NCBI GenBank assembly: GCA_963555705.1
Contig: OY743187.1
Location: 17,374,133 to 17,438,132, forward strand
DNA: 64,000 nucleotides
Source: Ligustrum vulgare
Taxonomy: Eukaryota > Streptophyta > Magnoliopsida > Lamiales > Oleaceae
Reading direction: 5' to 3'
Made by a program: the position numbers and the translations under genes. A model generated the notes under the pieces. The model did not search any database, was not told the origin of the DNA, and saw nothing but the letters and a program-made list of their open reading frames with translations. Below, one piece after another: positions 33,201-45,800 of the stretch; within the stretch, counting starts at the first letter, position 1, and each line of letters begins with the position of its first letter.

Positions 33201-35561
33201 GGTCCAAAGCAATGCAAAAGAAAGGATTACTTGAATTACAAACAGTTAGCATTTCCTAGGTCTATGATGTATCATAAATTAATTATCAATCACCTGATCC
33301 GCAAGAAGGGTCACATTTGAACCAGCTGCAAGGGCAACGACTTCAAATTTACCTGGATTTTCAGCAACTATGTCTAATGTCTGCACAGCACAGCACAGAC
33401 TTAGTCACTTAGATAGTAAGCTACCAAAGAATTGCACCACAGAACAAAACCTTGGAAATTACTCAATCAGGGAGCATAAATGATGCCTATGTTGTATAAA
33501 ATTGAAATAGGAGATGAAGAACATAACAAAACAAAACAATAAAGAAATATGAAGATTTCACCAAAATGAGAAGGTTCGAACATGATAAAAATCGTTATCC
33601 TCAAACAATATTTGCCGTCACTGGGGTAAGTACTTAAAGGCCTCAAAGCAAATTTGATGAATGAGTAATCAAATCAAATAATCAAGTTCAAACCAAGTAA
33701 TTTGAAAACTTGATTAAGAACTTTGAAGAACACTAAGAAAATGAGGTTCGATCTATGTTTTGTATTGAAAAGATGTTAAGAATATGTTATGAACACAACA
33801 TCCATATTTATATATTTGCAAGTCCAACGCACGAATGTGTGCAAAAAAGTGAAAAAGTATAAAACACTTCAAAAAGTATACATGAAGGTACATGATGGTA
33901 GGACGAAAGGGCACCTTTTGGTGCTCAAAAGACTCCATTACATGAAGGTACATGATGTTAGGACAAGAGGGCACCTTTTGGTGCTCAAAAGACTCCATTA
34001 CGCGAACAGGTACCAGTTCTGTAAAAAGCCATGCGATCGCATGATGTAATCAAAACCCTCTCGGGTTAAACATTTAACAGCCTTGTGATCACAAGCAGGG
34101 GCAGCTGGACAACATGGCGAGTCCCCGTGCTCGCCCGTGCTGGATACGCCCGAAAAAAAAATATAGTTGAATTTTTTGTATTTTTGGGGACGCGATTCAA
34201 AAAATACAGTTATTTAACTAATGTCCGCCCGTGCTAAAAAAATTTTATTGATTTTTGCCCAAGTTGAAAAAAATTTCTGGATCCGCCACTGATCACAAGG
34301 ATTTATGCCTATGCGTTTGGACCCAGTCTTCTCCTTTCCATCCTCCTCTAACACCTCTTCATGTCCATACTTTCTTCCAATAATTTCACCAATATTTGAA
34401 CAACTAATTTGGACAAAAATTTCCAACAGCCTATTATAACACGAGCTAAGCAATATGAACCGGTTCAATATTAGGTACCTTGGCCAAAAAATATCATGTT
34501 ATACATACTGAGTAGTGAGATTTAGTGCATATGTGAGACGACAGATTCAAAATCAGCTGTATAAGCTTTAAGAACAAGAGCATGTTTGGATAACTTAAAA
34601 GTTTTCTTATAAGTAATTGGTAAGAAGAAGTAATTTATCGAAGATTGTTTAGAAACAAAAAGCACAAAAAGTGAATGCTTAGTTCAACACACTCCAAGTA
34701 TACAATCATGTCCCACAAAGGCATTTGCATATAAAGAAAAGAAATAGGCCAAAGCATTAGTTATGAAATTTATCTTAAAGGGGATAGCAAGTTTAATATT
34801 ATATACCTGGGTTCCAATGGAACCAGTAGATCCAACAATTGAGATAGGCTTTGGACCATCCCAAATTTTTCGACCTGGCTCGACAACAGCCCGCCCTGGC
34901 CAAGCGGGAGGGGGCTGCTGCTGTGCAGAACAGTGAACTCTCTTTCCAACAGTAGTTCCATCTTTCCTTTTCCATGTAAATACACCTGAACAAATCCACA
35001 AAATTCACACCATTAAAATTTCATTCAAGAATTCACAATTCAATACACAAAAAAGTTTCACTTATAAGTAAGCTTATCTATACGTAAAAGACTGAGTATT
35101 AAAAAAAGTAGTTTTTACATTTTTTATTGATCAAATTCGTAAAGAAAACACTTGTTTTGACATAAAAGTCACTTTGAAAATAACATCTTTACTTAAAGTT
35201 AGAAGAACAAGGTAAATTTATCCAAAGCAGAAACAAAAAGTAATTTTATATTATTTTAGCCAAGTCAAACAATGTCCATTTCTGCTTACATGGAAGCTTA
35301 TAATTGAACTAATCCCTATTTTATATTTTCAATAAAATAAAATAAAAAAATTACTACCTTCATATCAATCCCCATTATATATCAACACGGAAACACACAA
35401 CTACAATTCTTTAAACCATATCCACAGCACGAATTAATAAACTTTAACATGAGGTTGGATTTACCTTGGTTTTTGAGGAGATTAAGGTTGTAAGAAGATT
35501 TAGAAGTGTCCAAGAAAGAAAGGGACTTGATTTCAGTAGGGGGAAGAAAATTCAAAGCCAT
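30215..35561 (-). CDS. DXR: 1-deoxy-D-xylulose 5-phosphate reductoisomerase (DXR), plastid
   Basis: NADPH-dependent conversion of DXP to MEP, the committed step of the plastid MEP isoprenoid pathway. Exons, 5' to 3': 35561-35465, 34985-34807, 33380-33294, 33164-33039, 32951-32889, 32202-32053, 31767-31700, 31548-31437, 31215-31111, 30965-30844, 30764-30618, 30383-30215. All introns are GT-AG; joined exons total 1425 bp, 474 residues plus stop, the usual plant length. The start [13 protein letters not shown] opens a transit peptide ending near CSAQ (51-54), followed by the plant-specific [10 protein letters not shown] (57-66). NADPH motif GSTGSIG is at 84-90, NKETL at 200-204, metal/substrate box ADSEH at 225-229 with Asp226 and Glu228, Glu297 in KGLEVIEA, and HPQSIIHSM at 317-325. 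It looks functional. Introns hold a hAT MITE and small tandem repeats. Confidence 0.97.
30409..30600. repeat. 96-bp tandem duplication in DXR intron 11
   Basis: Two units (30409-30504 and 30505 to about 30600) both start CTGTAATTACATGGCAAGAA and end near ATGAGGAT, with several substitutions. It lies between DXR exons 11 and 12. Confidence 0.85.
33881..34001. repeat. 60-bp tandem duplication in DXR intron 2
   Basis: Two units beginning CATGAAGGTACATGATG and ending GACTCCATTA. Each contains the hairpin GCACCTTTTGGTGC. Confidence 0.85.
34096..34291. mobile_element. hAT MITE in DXR intron 2
   Basis: A perfect 8-bp duplication ATCACAAG flanks it (34088-34095 and 34292-34299). Tips are CAGGGGCAGCTGG and, in reverse complement, CAGTGGCGGATCCAG, a common hAT tip. 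It is 196 bp and lies well away from the splice sites. Confidence 0.85.
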
Positions 35562-38500
35562 GGCCTCTCACCACTATTGACGCCACCAATCTCCGCCTTC
35601 TGCGAGGCTGGAATGTCAAGAATGAGAGACGAATATAACCGGCAGGACTGTATTTTTGGTGGGCTTTGGATGGTAAAACAGCATGTGATAACCGTTTTAG
35701 ATAGAGAAAAGAGGGAGGGAGAGAAGAAGAAAATTTGGGGGGGTGGGGGTGTTCGCAAGTGGGTGTTGAGTGGCACAAACGGTGTCTTATAGGAAGTTAG
35801 GACACTAAAAAGATGAAAATTATTAAAAAAAGGAAAATTTATAGTCGTGATTCACGATCCATGTATCGTGTTGGCGTATTTATAATTGTTACCAATCTAG
35901 GGTGGTGGGGTCCAGACGCATTAATGATAAATATTATAATCCTTCGTGTTAAATATTTTATTATGATCGACTATTCGACCTAACAATTTATTAGAAAAAT
36001 CAGTGACTCGGTCTTTAATTTTGTTTGAATCGCTATTTTAAACTTATCTTGATCGATACGGTAAAAAATGGAAAATTCAATCGAGTTCCCATAACAATGG
36101 AAAATTCAGATCATCATAAATATTATAATTCTTCGTGTTAAATATTTTATTGTGATCGGCTATTAGACATAACAATTTATTAGAAAAAAATCAGTGATTC
36201 GATCTTCAATTTTGTTTGAATAGCGATTTGAAATTGTTCTTGATCGACACGGCAAAAAATTGAAAATTCTATCGAGTTCCCATAATGGAAATTTCAAATC
36301 ATAATAAAGTATTTAAAAAAATAAAATCAATTCAAAAATAGTAATAAACTTGCTGGATTTTTATAGTTTCAAGGCTTTGATAAAAAATTTATTTTTTAAA
36401 AATTAAAAAATAAAAAATTATGGGTGCCTTTATTATCTTGAATTAATGCTTGAAGAGTATAAAAAAATCAATGTCAAAGAAAATCCGAACTTGTTTTACT
36501 TCTATTGATATCGACACAAACAACGTACATTGTACAGATAAACTATAGTTGGTTGTGAGAAAATACAAATGAAGAATAAGACAAGTAGGAATAAACTTCC
36601 TCTCGTGGACTGCATGGGCTATTCTTTATGTCAATATTCTTTGGTATCTTAATCCTAAATATTTTTATTATTTACAGTTTAGATAATTATTATGGAACTT
36701 TGGAACAAAGAACCAAACTTTCTTTTTCTTCAATGATTCCCTTTTTGTCAGTCCAAAACCACTGATTTTTTTTATTTTTATTTTTATTATTCCTTGTAAT
36801 TGATATCAAGAATTTATGCCTAAAAAAAGGTTTGGAGGTTTAAGAATTGTTGTTATTACATGAATCTATGACTAAAGATTCATATAGAATTATGAAAAAT
36901 ATCATAAAGATCACCAAAAGTTACAAAGTAGTTTCACCTCCAATGATGAAAAAGAAAAATAACCTTATTTATCATGAATTAAATTGAACCCTTCATATGA
37001 GATTTTGCCTATGTTCGGATCCACTTTAGTGATTATAAACCAATTTATTTGATTTTTCGAGGTAAAATGTGTGACTAAAAATTAAAGAAAGAAAATATGT
37101 GTATTTAAAAAGTGATTTGAGAAATTGTATAAATTATAAATTGATTTATAATCACCGGAATTGACATTTTCTCCACAGCCCTCCCTCCCATGGGTGGACA
37201 GTGGGGCCCATCCACCCCAAATGAATCCCAGAACGACATGTGTACCGTGAGAGCCATAAGGTGTTGATGTTCCCACGGTATGAAAGATAACACTCCTCTT
37301 AAAATCAGTTTACCAAACGGAGGCTAAATTGATAGAAATTTTAACATATTTTGAAGTTTGCAGTCACAAACATACACAAGAAACTTCAATCCATGAAGAA
37401 ATGACTAAATACGCCACTCAAATTCCAAAGTATCGTTGATCACCACAATCTTCTTTAATTCAGGAACTTCAACGTGTAAAAATTTAGTGCTGATGGAATG
37501 TGTGATCAAGTTTTTTTCCTTTTGAAATTATACTTTGTATTCACGATTTACATATTAAATGTATCTCAAAGAAAAATCATTTCAAAACGAGTCTCGTTGA
37601 CTTACCATTTTAACAATTTTTTAATCACAAATTTCATTAAAAATTTTGTTAAAATTTACTAAAAGAGCATCAAACATGTGACCATTGGCCCCATTCACTG
37701 TTACACGTTTATACGCATAGAAGCTTTACCATTAAATCGGGATCCATGCCCATATATGTTATATTTATATTATAAAGGAGATGCAAGATACACGAGGACC
37801 AAAACACATTATGAACAAATGACAATTGAGTCCTCAACCTAGTGAAAATGTAGCAACGAAGTCTCGTGTGTTGGTCATGTGATCCCTTTCTCAACGTTAG
37901 AACCGTCCAATCACAATCACCGATCGGATGTTGAAACAATCCCTATTACTTGTAGGGATTGCTAGACTAGTTAAAAACCATTTTGTACGGTAAAAATTTC
38001 TTGAAACATAAACCAAAAATTTGTTATTTTCGAGATAAAATATACTATTAACAAATTGTTTTAAAAACTATATGTGATTAAAAAATTATTTAAAGAAACG
38101 CATTATTTATAAACTTATGTATAAACAAGTTATCAAAAGAGGCCAAGATGACAACTTTCAAAGCAAGAAGCAAGTGGAACTTGTTATTAAATCGGAATCA
38201 AAATGAGCTTTTAGTGAGACAATTGGATTCAAGTCATATTGGACAACATACATCTTGATTGATTCCACCACAACTAGAGATTGGACATATATATAATTTT
38301 TTTTTCTCAGTGTAACGAAAGAATTAGATGAGAAGCTTCGAGCATTACCCTACGCCTTACGAAGGCGCCCTGGCTAGATTAAGCCTCTGTCTGGCAAATT
38401 CAAAAGAAACATGTTTTTAAACAACAATAACTCTTCAAATCATTTTTTAATCATAAACATTTTTCTCTCCACTTTTTAATCATACCTCTTATCTCGAAAA

Positions 38501-39817
38501 CATTAAAAAAAATAAAGAAACAAAAACAACTTGTTTTTGAAAAAAATTTAACAAATAGAGCCAAAATCCCAAACCCAAAGGTCAATCTAGCCTTAGCTGC
38601 ACTCTAGGCGGCTAGGAAGGTTCGCTATCATTTTATTTTCTTCAACTTTGGCCAATATGAGTTCACCTCATAATAATAACTTTATCACGCTTGGGATTAT
38701 TTTAGGCGCGACCTATTCGGCTATTCCTTCCAATTTTTACGATCCAATAGCAGAGAAGTTTCCATATTTTAGGTGTTAAATCAAGTAGCAAAAGTTGATG
38801 CATAAGAGAACTTAGAAATGGAATTGAGCGTCCGAACCTAATTGTTACCTTTAAAAGGAAATTATATGATCAATATGTAACTTCTCACAGGATGATTTTC
38901 GTGTCCAACAAGGACTTCGTTGCTACCAAAACTAAAAGTAGGGACTTATTTCGTGGAGATTAAAATCGAGATTTAAGTAAATTTTGATAAAAATTGATTA
39001 AATATGTTATTGAAAAATTGTGCGTCCCACAAAATATGAAATTGAAATTAATTTTTGACTTTAACTTAAATTAAAATTTAGAATTTAATTTGTACCAAAC
39101 ATGAGCATAAATGATTTACTTCATTTTTCATTCTTAATAAGTCGGAAAACCCAAGCAATATTTCTTCCAAAGAGCTCCAACTGTAGATGCGAGTTTCGTG
39201 CACAAACTACTAATGTATATTAAACATGCCATGAAAATAAAATGTTCAAGTTACGTAATTTCACAATAATCACATACCTGCAATCAACACGTCACCAAAA
39301 TTACACGATTATAAGTCACTATATGAAATCTATTAAATGTTGCCCGATAGAGCAAGTCAAGAATTATATAAATTTTTATTGTTGAATTCACCTTATTTGT
39401 GTACAAGTGTGTGTTCGGCAACAAGGTGTTATAATAAACACAATTTCAAACACCATTTTTCAACCACATATTTTCTTTCTCCAATTTTTAACCACAAATT
39501 CTACCTAGAAAACACAAATAACACCAATCATTACCTGCTATAATAATTGCCGAAGCTAATATATTGCATAAATAAATATTTTTTGGTCTGAATTTTCGAC
39601 CATTTTTTAATTTACTTTATATGGTTTGAATACATGAATAATAAATGATTTTCAAATTTGAAATTTTTATCTGAATATCAAAACTAAATTGACAAAATTG
39701 AATAATCTCCTTGACGCCAGTCCAAGGTTATTCATTGAGGTGCACTGATAGGAAGAAGATGGATGTAATCACCCCTGAAGTGTTCGCTCCTTGATTTGTT
39801 CAACAAAAATAGTTCTT
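35562..39817. other. Intergenic DNA between DXR and RRP40
   Basis: The first few hundred bases are the DXR leader and promoter side: 35562-35800 is G/A-rich, so C/T-rich on the sense strand. Beyond lie a 189-bp tandem duplication (35929-36306) and Tourist-like remnants around 37017-37324 (right tip CCAAACGGAGGC next to TAA) and 38381-38563 (left tip TAAGCCTCTG). No further gene is visible. No transposase or long conserved frame was seen. Confidence 0.4.
35929..36306. repeat. 189-bp tandem duplication
   Basis: Units 35929-36117 and 36118 to about 36306 both start AAATATTATAAT and include TTCGTGTTAAATATTTTATT and ATCGAGTTCCCATAA. Function is unknown. Confidence 0.85.
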
Positions 39818-42800
39818 TTACCGAACTCTCTGGAGCAGGTTCTCCACCATAATCTTTTGTTGTACAGGACTCAATGACTCTGATTTCATGATTGAATTCG
39901 CGACAAGGATAACTATTGAAGGAGATGTTGCATTCACCTAAAACAGTTTAAAAGTCAACAACGTAAGAGAACGTTAAATAGAAGAAAATACCATTAGACT
40001 ACAAGGATGCTCGGATTCATACCCAGACACGGCCATTTAAACCAACTGCAATCTCAAATGCGAGCTTCTTCCCAAGAATCTCAAGAAGTGGGCATGTTGG
40101 AGAGTTTAACAACCTAGAATGCAAGTAGAAAACTTCTTAGCATGAAATAAAGCAAAACCAATTTCAGATTCCATGATGTCTATATCTGTATCGATGAACT
40201 TCATAGAAGAGTGAACTACTTAAATTGTTATTATAGGGAATTGAATATTACATTCTTGATAAGCCAGTTGTTGATTCAAACATGTATCCATCTTTAAGGG
40301 GACCAAACTCTGCTGCTTTCCCAGTGGCTATAGAGCACAAGAAGACAATTTAAAAATCCAAGGAAAGGCAAGGTTTAAGGTCACAAGTTTCCAAGTACAA
40401 ATTATTTTAAGGGGCAGGGAGGGTGAGAACCAACCATCCATGCATGCTAGCTCAGGGTTCGTGCCACTGTTTGCCATGACAACACGAGCATATAACAAAG
40501 TGCCCACCTGACGACAAAAGAAAGTAAAGGCACATAAAGACCTGCCTAAACAAATTCATGTTACGTAGCATTCACAGGCAGAAAGCACAAACGAAGAAAA
40601 ATATTTCAAAGCTTTAGACTGGAACTAAATCAGCAACTTATTGCCAATTGTTATGAAAGCAAAAGGCTATTTGTTTGTCATAAAGATGCTCCTTGGCTCC
40701 TCCTATTTCCTGCATGCATCTGCCAGTGTAAGAGAGGGAGAGAGGCGGAGGGGGTAGGGCGAGATGGGGTTCAAAGTGTCTATTCTATGTAATGGTTGTA
40801 AGAAAGAATCTAATTCCTCCATTGAAACGTAGCCCACTTAAAAATCCCATATGGCATCAGAAAGAAAGATTTTGCAACACTTATGTACTTGAAAAATATA
40901 TGCTCCCCCCAGTTCAATTTTTTCTTGATTTTGAAGAACCGACATTTCATGCATAGTGCTATGAAACAGACATAAAAATTGTATTTTTTCTCGTTTATCC
41001 TTATAAATTCTAAATTCTAAAACACGCTATAAAATATGTTGCTTAGATTTCAGAACTAGCCTCTCTGTCTGGGTGTAAAGGGAAAGTATGAAGCTTGATT
41101 TTTTTTTTTTATTATTATTATTTCTTTTTTTGGTGGGGTTTTTTTTTTTTTTGGGGGGGGGGAAGTAGAGAGGGAGGGGGACTCCTTTTTAGATGAATAA
41201 AAGGCTAACTGTAGTAGTAACGGCATGGAGAGAAGATGAGGTATTTATTAAACTAGTTTGTGGCTTCTTAAATGCTTGTGGAATAATTAAAAAAAAAAAG
41301 ATTTAAGAAGCTATTTACTACAGTTGTGAATAGAGAAAACGTGTTTACAAGCTCCTTAAGTTCCCTCTGTGGGGGTGGGAGTGCAGATAATGAAAATCAA
41401 TGCTGCCCAATCACTGGAAATGGAAATCAATGCTGCCCAAACACAGTAACAGTAGAATGACGTTAATGCAAAAAAATTAAAAAATAAAGTAGTCTTTGTT
41501 AGAGATTTAATTCAGAACACAGAATTATTAGCACATATTATTCAACAAAATATAACTTTAATCAACTAACTGGTTGGCATTCCATCTAGTTTCTACTTTC
41601 TAGATACCAACCCCTCGGTTTAGCAGTCCTTTTCTCCACCATAAAATCCTTGCATTGCCAATTCCCACATTACTTAGTATTTGAGAGAGGCAACTATAGT
41701 AGTCTATCAATCTCAAAACCATCACCGAGTAATTCTTTACTGAACATTTATTGATATATTGTTAGGAGATATACCCCTCCATAAGGATTTAGAACAGTGG
41801 TTAGTTAGTTCTCAAAAAGAAAAGGAAAGAAAAAAAAAACAATGAGGCTTAGAGCAATCAGTTCATTAACTTAAAATTTTCCCAGAAGCAATCATGCCTT
41901 TGCTTTCTTCAAAAGACCCAGAGTGAGTAAATAAACAAAGGTCAAATTTATATTAAAATAGCCATTCCACTTCAACCCACATTCACAGTAAGAATTAAAA
42001 GATCTAACATACAAAAAGTACCAAAGAAGTATAAATTGCTGAAAGCATCTATATTTAAGTTGAAAACTGGAAAATGTTTTTAGTATCCTGAATAGAACTT
42101 TGTATCGATCCAGATAAGCACAAATTTTAGTGAAAATAGGAACGTACCTCAAACTTGGGAATGTTTCTCCGAGTTCCACCTTCAAAAGCAAGCACTGGCA
42201 GAAACGCTACTGTAGGACCTTTTATATCCACAAGAAAGTTCTGTTGCAAATATTCACACGAACATGAATATTGAGTTGATAAAAAACAGGAACCATATCA
42301 AACATATCTAAATCGGCGAATAAAAATGGAAATTATTATAAATTTGCTTCTCAATGCATGTAAGAGATATAAAGTTACAATGGATTTCATACATTCAAGT
42401 TTCCATGTAAGAACATTGGTCATGAGGGTGACAGAGAAACAGATGACAAAAACTGTCCCATCTAGAAAATATAAAAGACAGGATGGTAAACAAATAAATT
42501 ATCTCAATTTGGGAGGTTTCTACTGCCATGTTGGCATCTCTCCACAATGTTCATTAAATTGAATTTTATGATTCTCCTAATTCATTTATTTTCTGAATAA
42601 AGTACAGTTTCTAGATTTCCCGCTCACAAACTCTTGTACTCATGAGTTTGGATGTAAAGATCAATTTTGTGAAGAAGTCAATAGGAATGTCAATTGGCAC
42701 AATGATGTTCATTTCTTTGACAAGCATTAGATGGTGGATGTGTTTGAAAAACAATTAATACAGTAATATAAGGTAACCTCGGGCTTTCCTTCAAAAGCAG

Positions 42801-45800
42801 CCCCCATCATAAATCAATGGAGACAATTGTAAGATCTCATTTACTTTTGCACTCAACATGGCAATCAGTCATCTAAATATGTTATCATTTGAGCCAGCAG
42901 CATCAGAAAATAAAATGTGATGTTTAAAATGCTAACTAGTCTACTTCACCATGTAGATCCAAAGAGAAAAGGCTATTAGTACTACCAAATGAAGCAAATA
43001 GTAAAGCATTAGATTAAAATTTTTGGTAGGCCTGGACACTTCAAATCGAACCAGAAATTTTGGGTATTTAGTAAGTGGAACTATCGGGTCCAAATTTAAT
43101 TATGGAACCATTCTATTCGGTTTCATTCAGTTCAATTTGATTTCGTACCATAATAAAAAAAATTTAACATTTACAATATGTCAATAACACTACATTAATC
43201 CAACCAATGACATGTTCAATCTTAACTCTTGTAAAATAACATAATCTAACTTAAAAATATAAAGGGAACAAGTTACCTAATAAGATCCATTCAACCATGA
43301 ATACAAATTATCAAAAATTCAACCAATGATATGTTCAATCTTAACTCTTAAAAAATAACATAATCCAATTTAAAAATATGCAAATAAAAAGTTGTCAAAT
43401 AAGATCATTCACCAATGTATACAAGTGAGTTGGGCATGAGCTTGAAATTTTACACTTAGTAACCGTTCGGCAACTACTTTTTTAATTATAAACATTTGCT
43501 TTTTCAAATCTCGAGGTAAATAAGCCTCTGTTTGTTAAATTTTTTTTGTTTAAAAACATGTTTTTTTATATTTTCTAGGTAAAACGTGTGGTTGAAAAAT
43601 GGAGAGAGAAAATGTATGTGGTTAAAAAGTGATTTAGAAAATTGTGTAAGAAAAAATATGTTTAAAAATATATTTTGCCAAACGGAGGCTAAATGGTTAA
43701 AAATTAGAGAGAGAAAAAATGTGTGGTTAAAAAGCTGTATTGAAAATTGGAATAATTATAATCAAAAAATAAACATAAAACCCGAACACATTGTTAATTA
43801 ATTAGCCTTTGTTTGAGACCCATTATCAGTAAAAATGAATTTTTGAATAGTATTTTTTTTTTTTTTTTTTTTAAGAATGTGTGATTAAAAAGTTATGAAA
43901 ATTCTTGAATTTACGTGTAATTTTATTTTATTGAAGAATGTGTGGTTAAAAATTGGAAAGGAAGAAATTGATTTTAATTCTAATGGAGGCCAAACAAGGG
44001 CTTAATTTAACAAATCTATTTATAAAAATAATTAAAAAATTAAGCAGATTCGATTCTAGTTCGATTATTCGGTTCTTGGTCTAGAACCGAGAAACAAATT
44101 ATACTAGTTCTCAATTCTAGTACCCATTTGGGTATTTAATCTAACAAGAATCAAACCGAACCACTCAGTTCGGGTCTGATTCGAAAATTTTGTCCTACCC
44201 TAATTTTTTGTAGAAAAAGAATCACTTTTCAAATAGAGATAAAAACTAACAGGACAAGGAAACTTCAAACAAGATATATAAAAATGCATGGAAAATGTTT
44301 TCTAATACAGTAATATTGAAAGTGGAGTTTCAAGATGCCTTTGTATCTAGAACATACAGTTAGTACTTACTTGTCCCCTTTGTTGACCTATGACTATTCA
44401 CATATATAATGGTTTCAATTCTTGAGGTTTATCATATATGTGTCATTTGGATACTCCGAGATCAAAATCGTCATCCATTGAAGTAAAAAGCAATCATAAA
44501 AGAGATTTGAAGTAAACAAGATCGTCGAAGACTTTTAGAAGATTTATGTTGAAAAATTTCAAGTCATTTGTAAAGGTATCGACTCATTAATTTTGAGCTT
44601 TATTAATTTTTAGCAAGTCTATAAAGCTCAAAATTATTTCCAGAAATCATTAATTTCATAAAAAAATCATAACATGAAATATTTTTGATCAATCAAGAAA
44701 TTCTTTGCAATAAATGATATAGATTATAAAACAAAGTAAGCTCAATGATTTTCTCAATAATTTTCTCTCTTAAATGCTCTTGTAAGTTGATAGAAATGAA
44801 TGCAAAAGAAGTGGCTATTTATAAATCAAGAAATTGAGCTGCAGGAAGTTTCGGTCGACCATTTCTACACTTTCGGTCGACCAAAAGTTCAAAACTAGCC
44901 GTTATACTATTCGAGCCGTTAGACTTTCGGTTGAGCAAACATTTTCGGTTGATCAGAGTTTCGGTCGATCAGGTGTGTTTCGGTTGACCGAAAAAGGAAA
45001 TTTTGGAATTTTTATTTTTATATCAAAAAGTTTATTTTTCCAAAAACTATTTCATGTTATGATTTCTAGAAATAATTTTGAGCTTTATAGACTTGCTAAA
45101 AATTGATGAGTTGATACATTTACAAATGAGTTGAAATTTTTCAACATAAATCTTCTAAAGCTTTAATCTTCTGTCTTCGACGATCTTGTTCACTTCAAAT
45201 CTCTTTTATGATTGCTTTGTACTTCAATGGATGACGATTTTGATCTCGGAGTATCCAAATGACACATATATGATAAAACTCAAGAATTGAAACCATTAGT
45301 AATACATGAGATCTTGTTTGTTATAATCAAAACAATATATATGTGAGTACATATTTCCCCTTTCTTTAGCAATGTATTCCCCCTTTCTATCATAATATAG
45401 CAAGATAAAACAAATCAAATATTAGCAAATATCACTTCCCCCTTTTGGCATAAACAAAAAGTGTCAAGTAGCCTTAATACATACGGGAGTAGTCATGGAA
45501 TACCTATAATCAATTTTCCCTTTAATAGAAGTTCATGTAATGAATAGGAATGCGGAATCATAACTTTATGGAAACACTAACACACGGTTTGCATGTTCCG
45601 AAAAAAAAATTGACATGGAATCCCCGTATTATCATATAGAAAGCACTTATACTTCAACATCATCACAACTCAAAGCAAGAATCATAGCAAAATATAGCAT
45701 GTGAATCATAATATGCAGAACAAGTAGGCAAAAAAGAGTATTAACATAACGAAAATGTCATAGTTTTAAAACATGATTGCATAGTTGAAAACAAAATGTT

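Larger units (their letters stand above)
43027..44202. mobile_element. hAT-like element in RRP40 intron 4, holding two MITEs
   Basis: Tips TAGGCCTGGACA and, in reverse complement, TAGGGTAGGACA. Flanks ATTTTTGG (43019-43026) and ATTTTTTG (44203-44210) are an 8-bp duplication with one mismatch. Sub-terminal phrases resemble the 28155-29857 element (TCGAACC, GAACCGAACC-like). Two Tourist-like MITEs account for about 370 bp of the interior. Confidence 0.7.
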
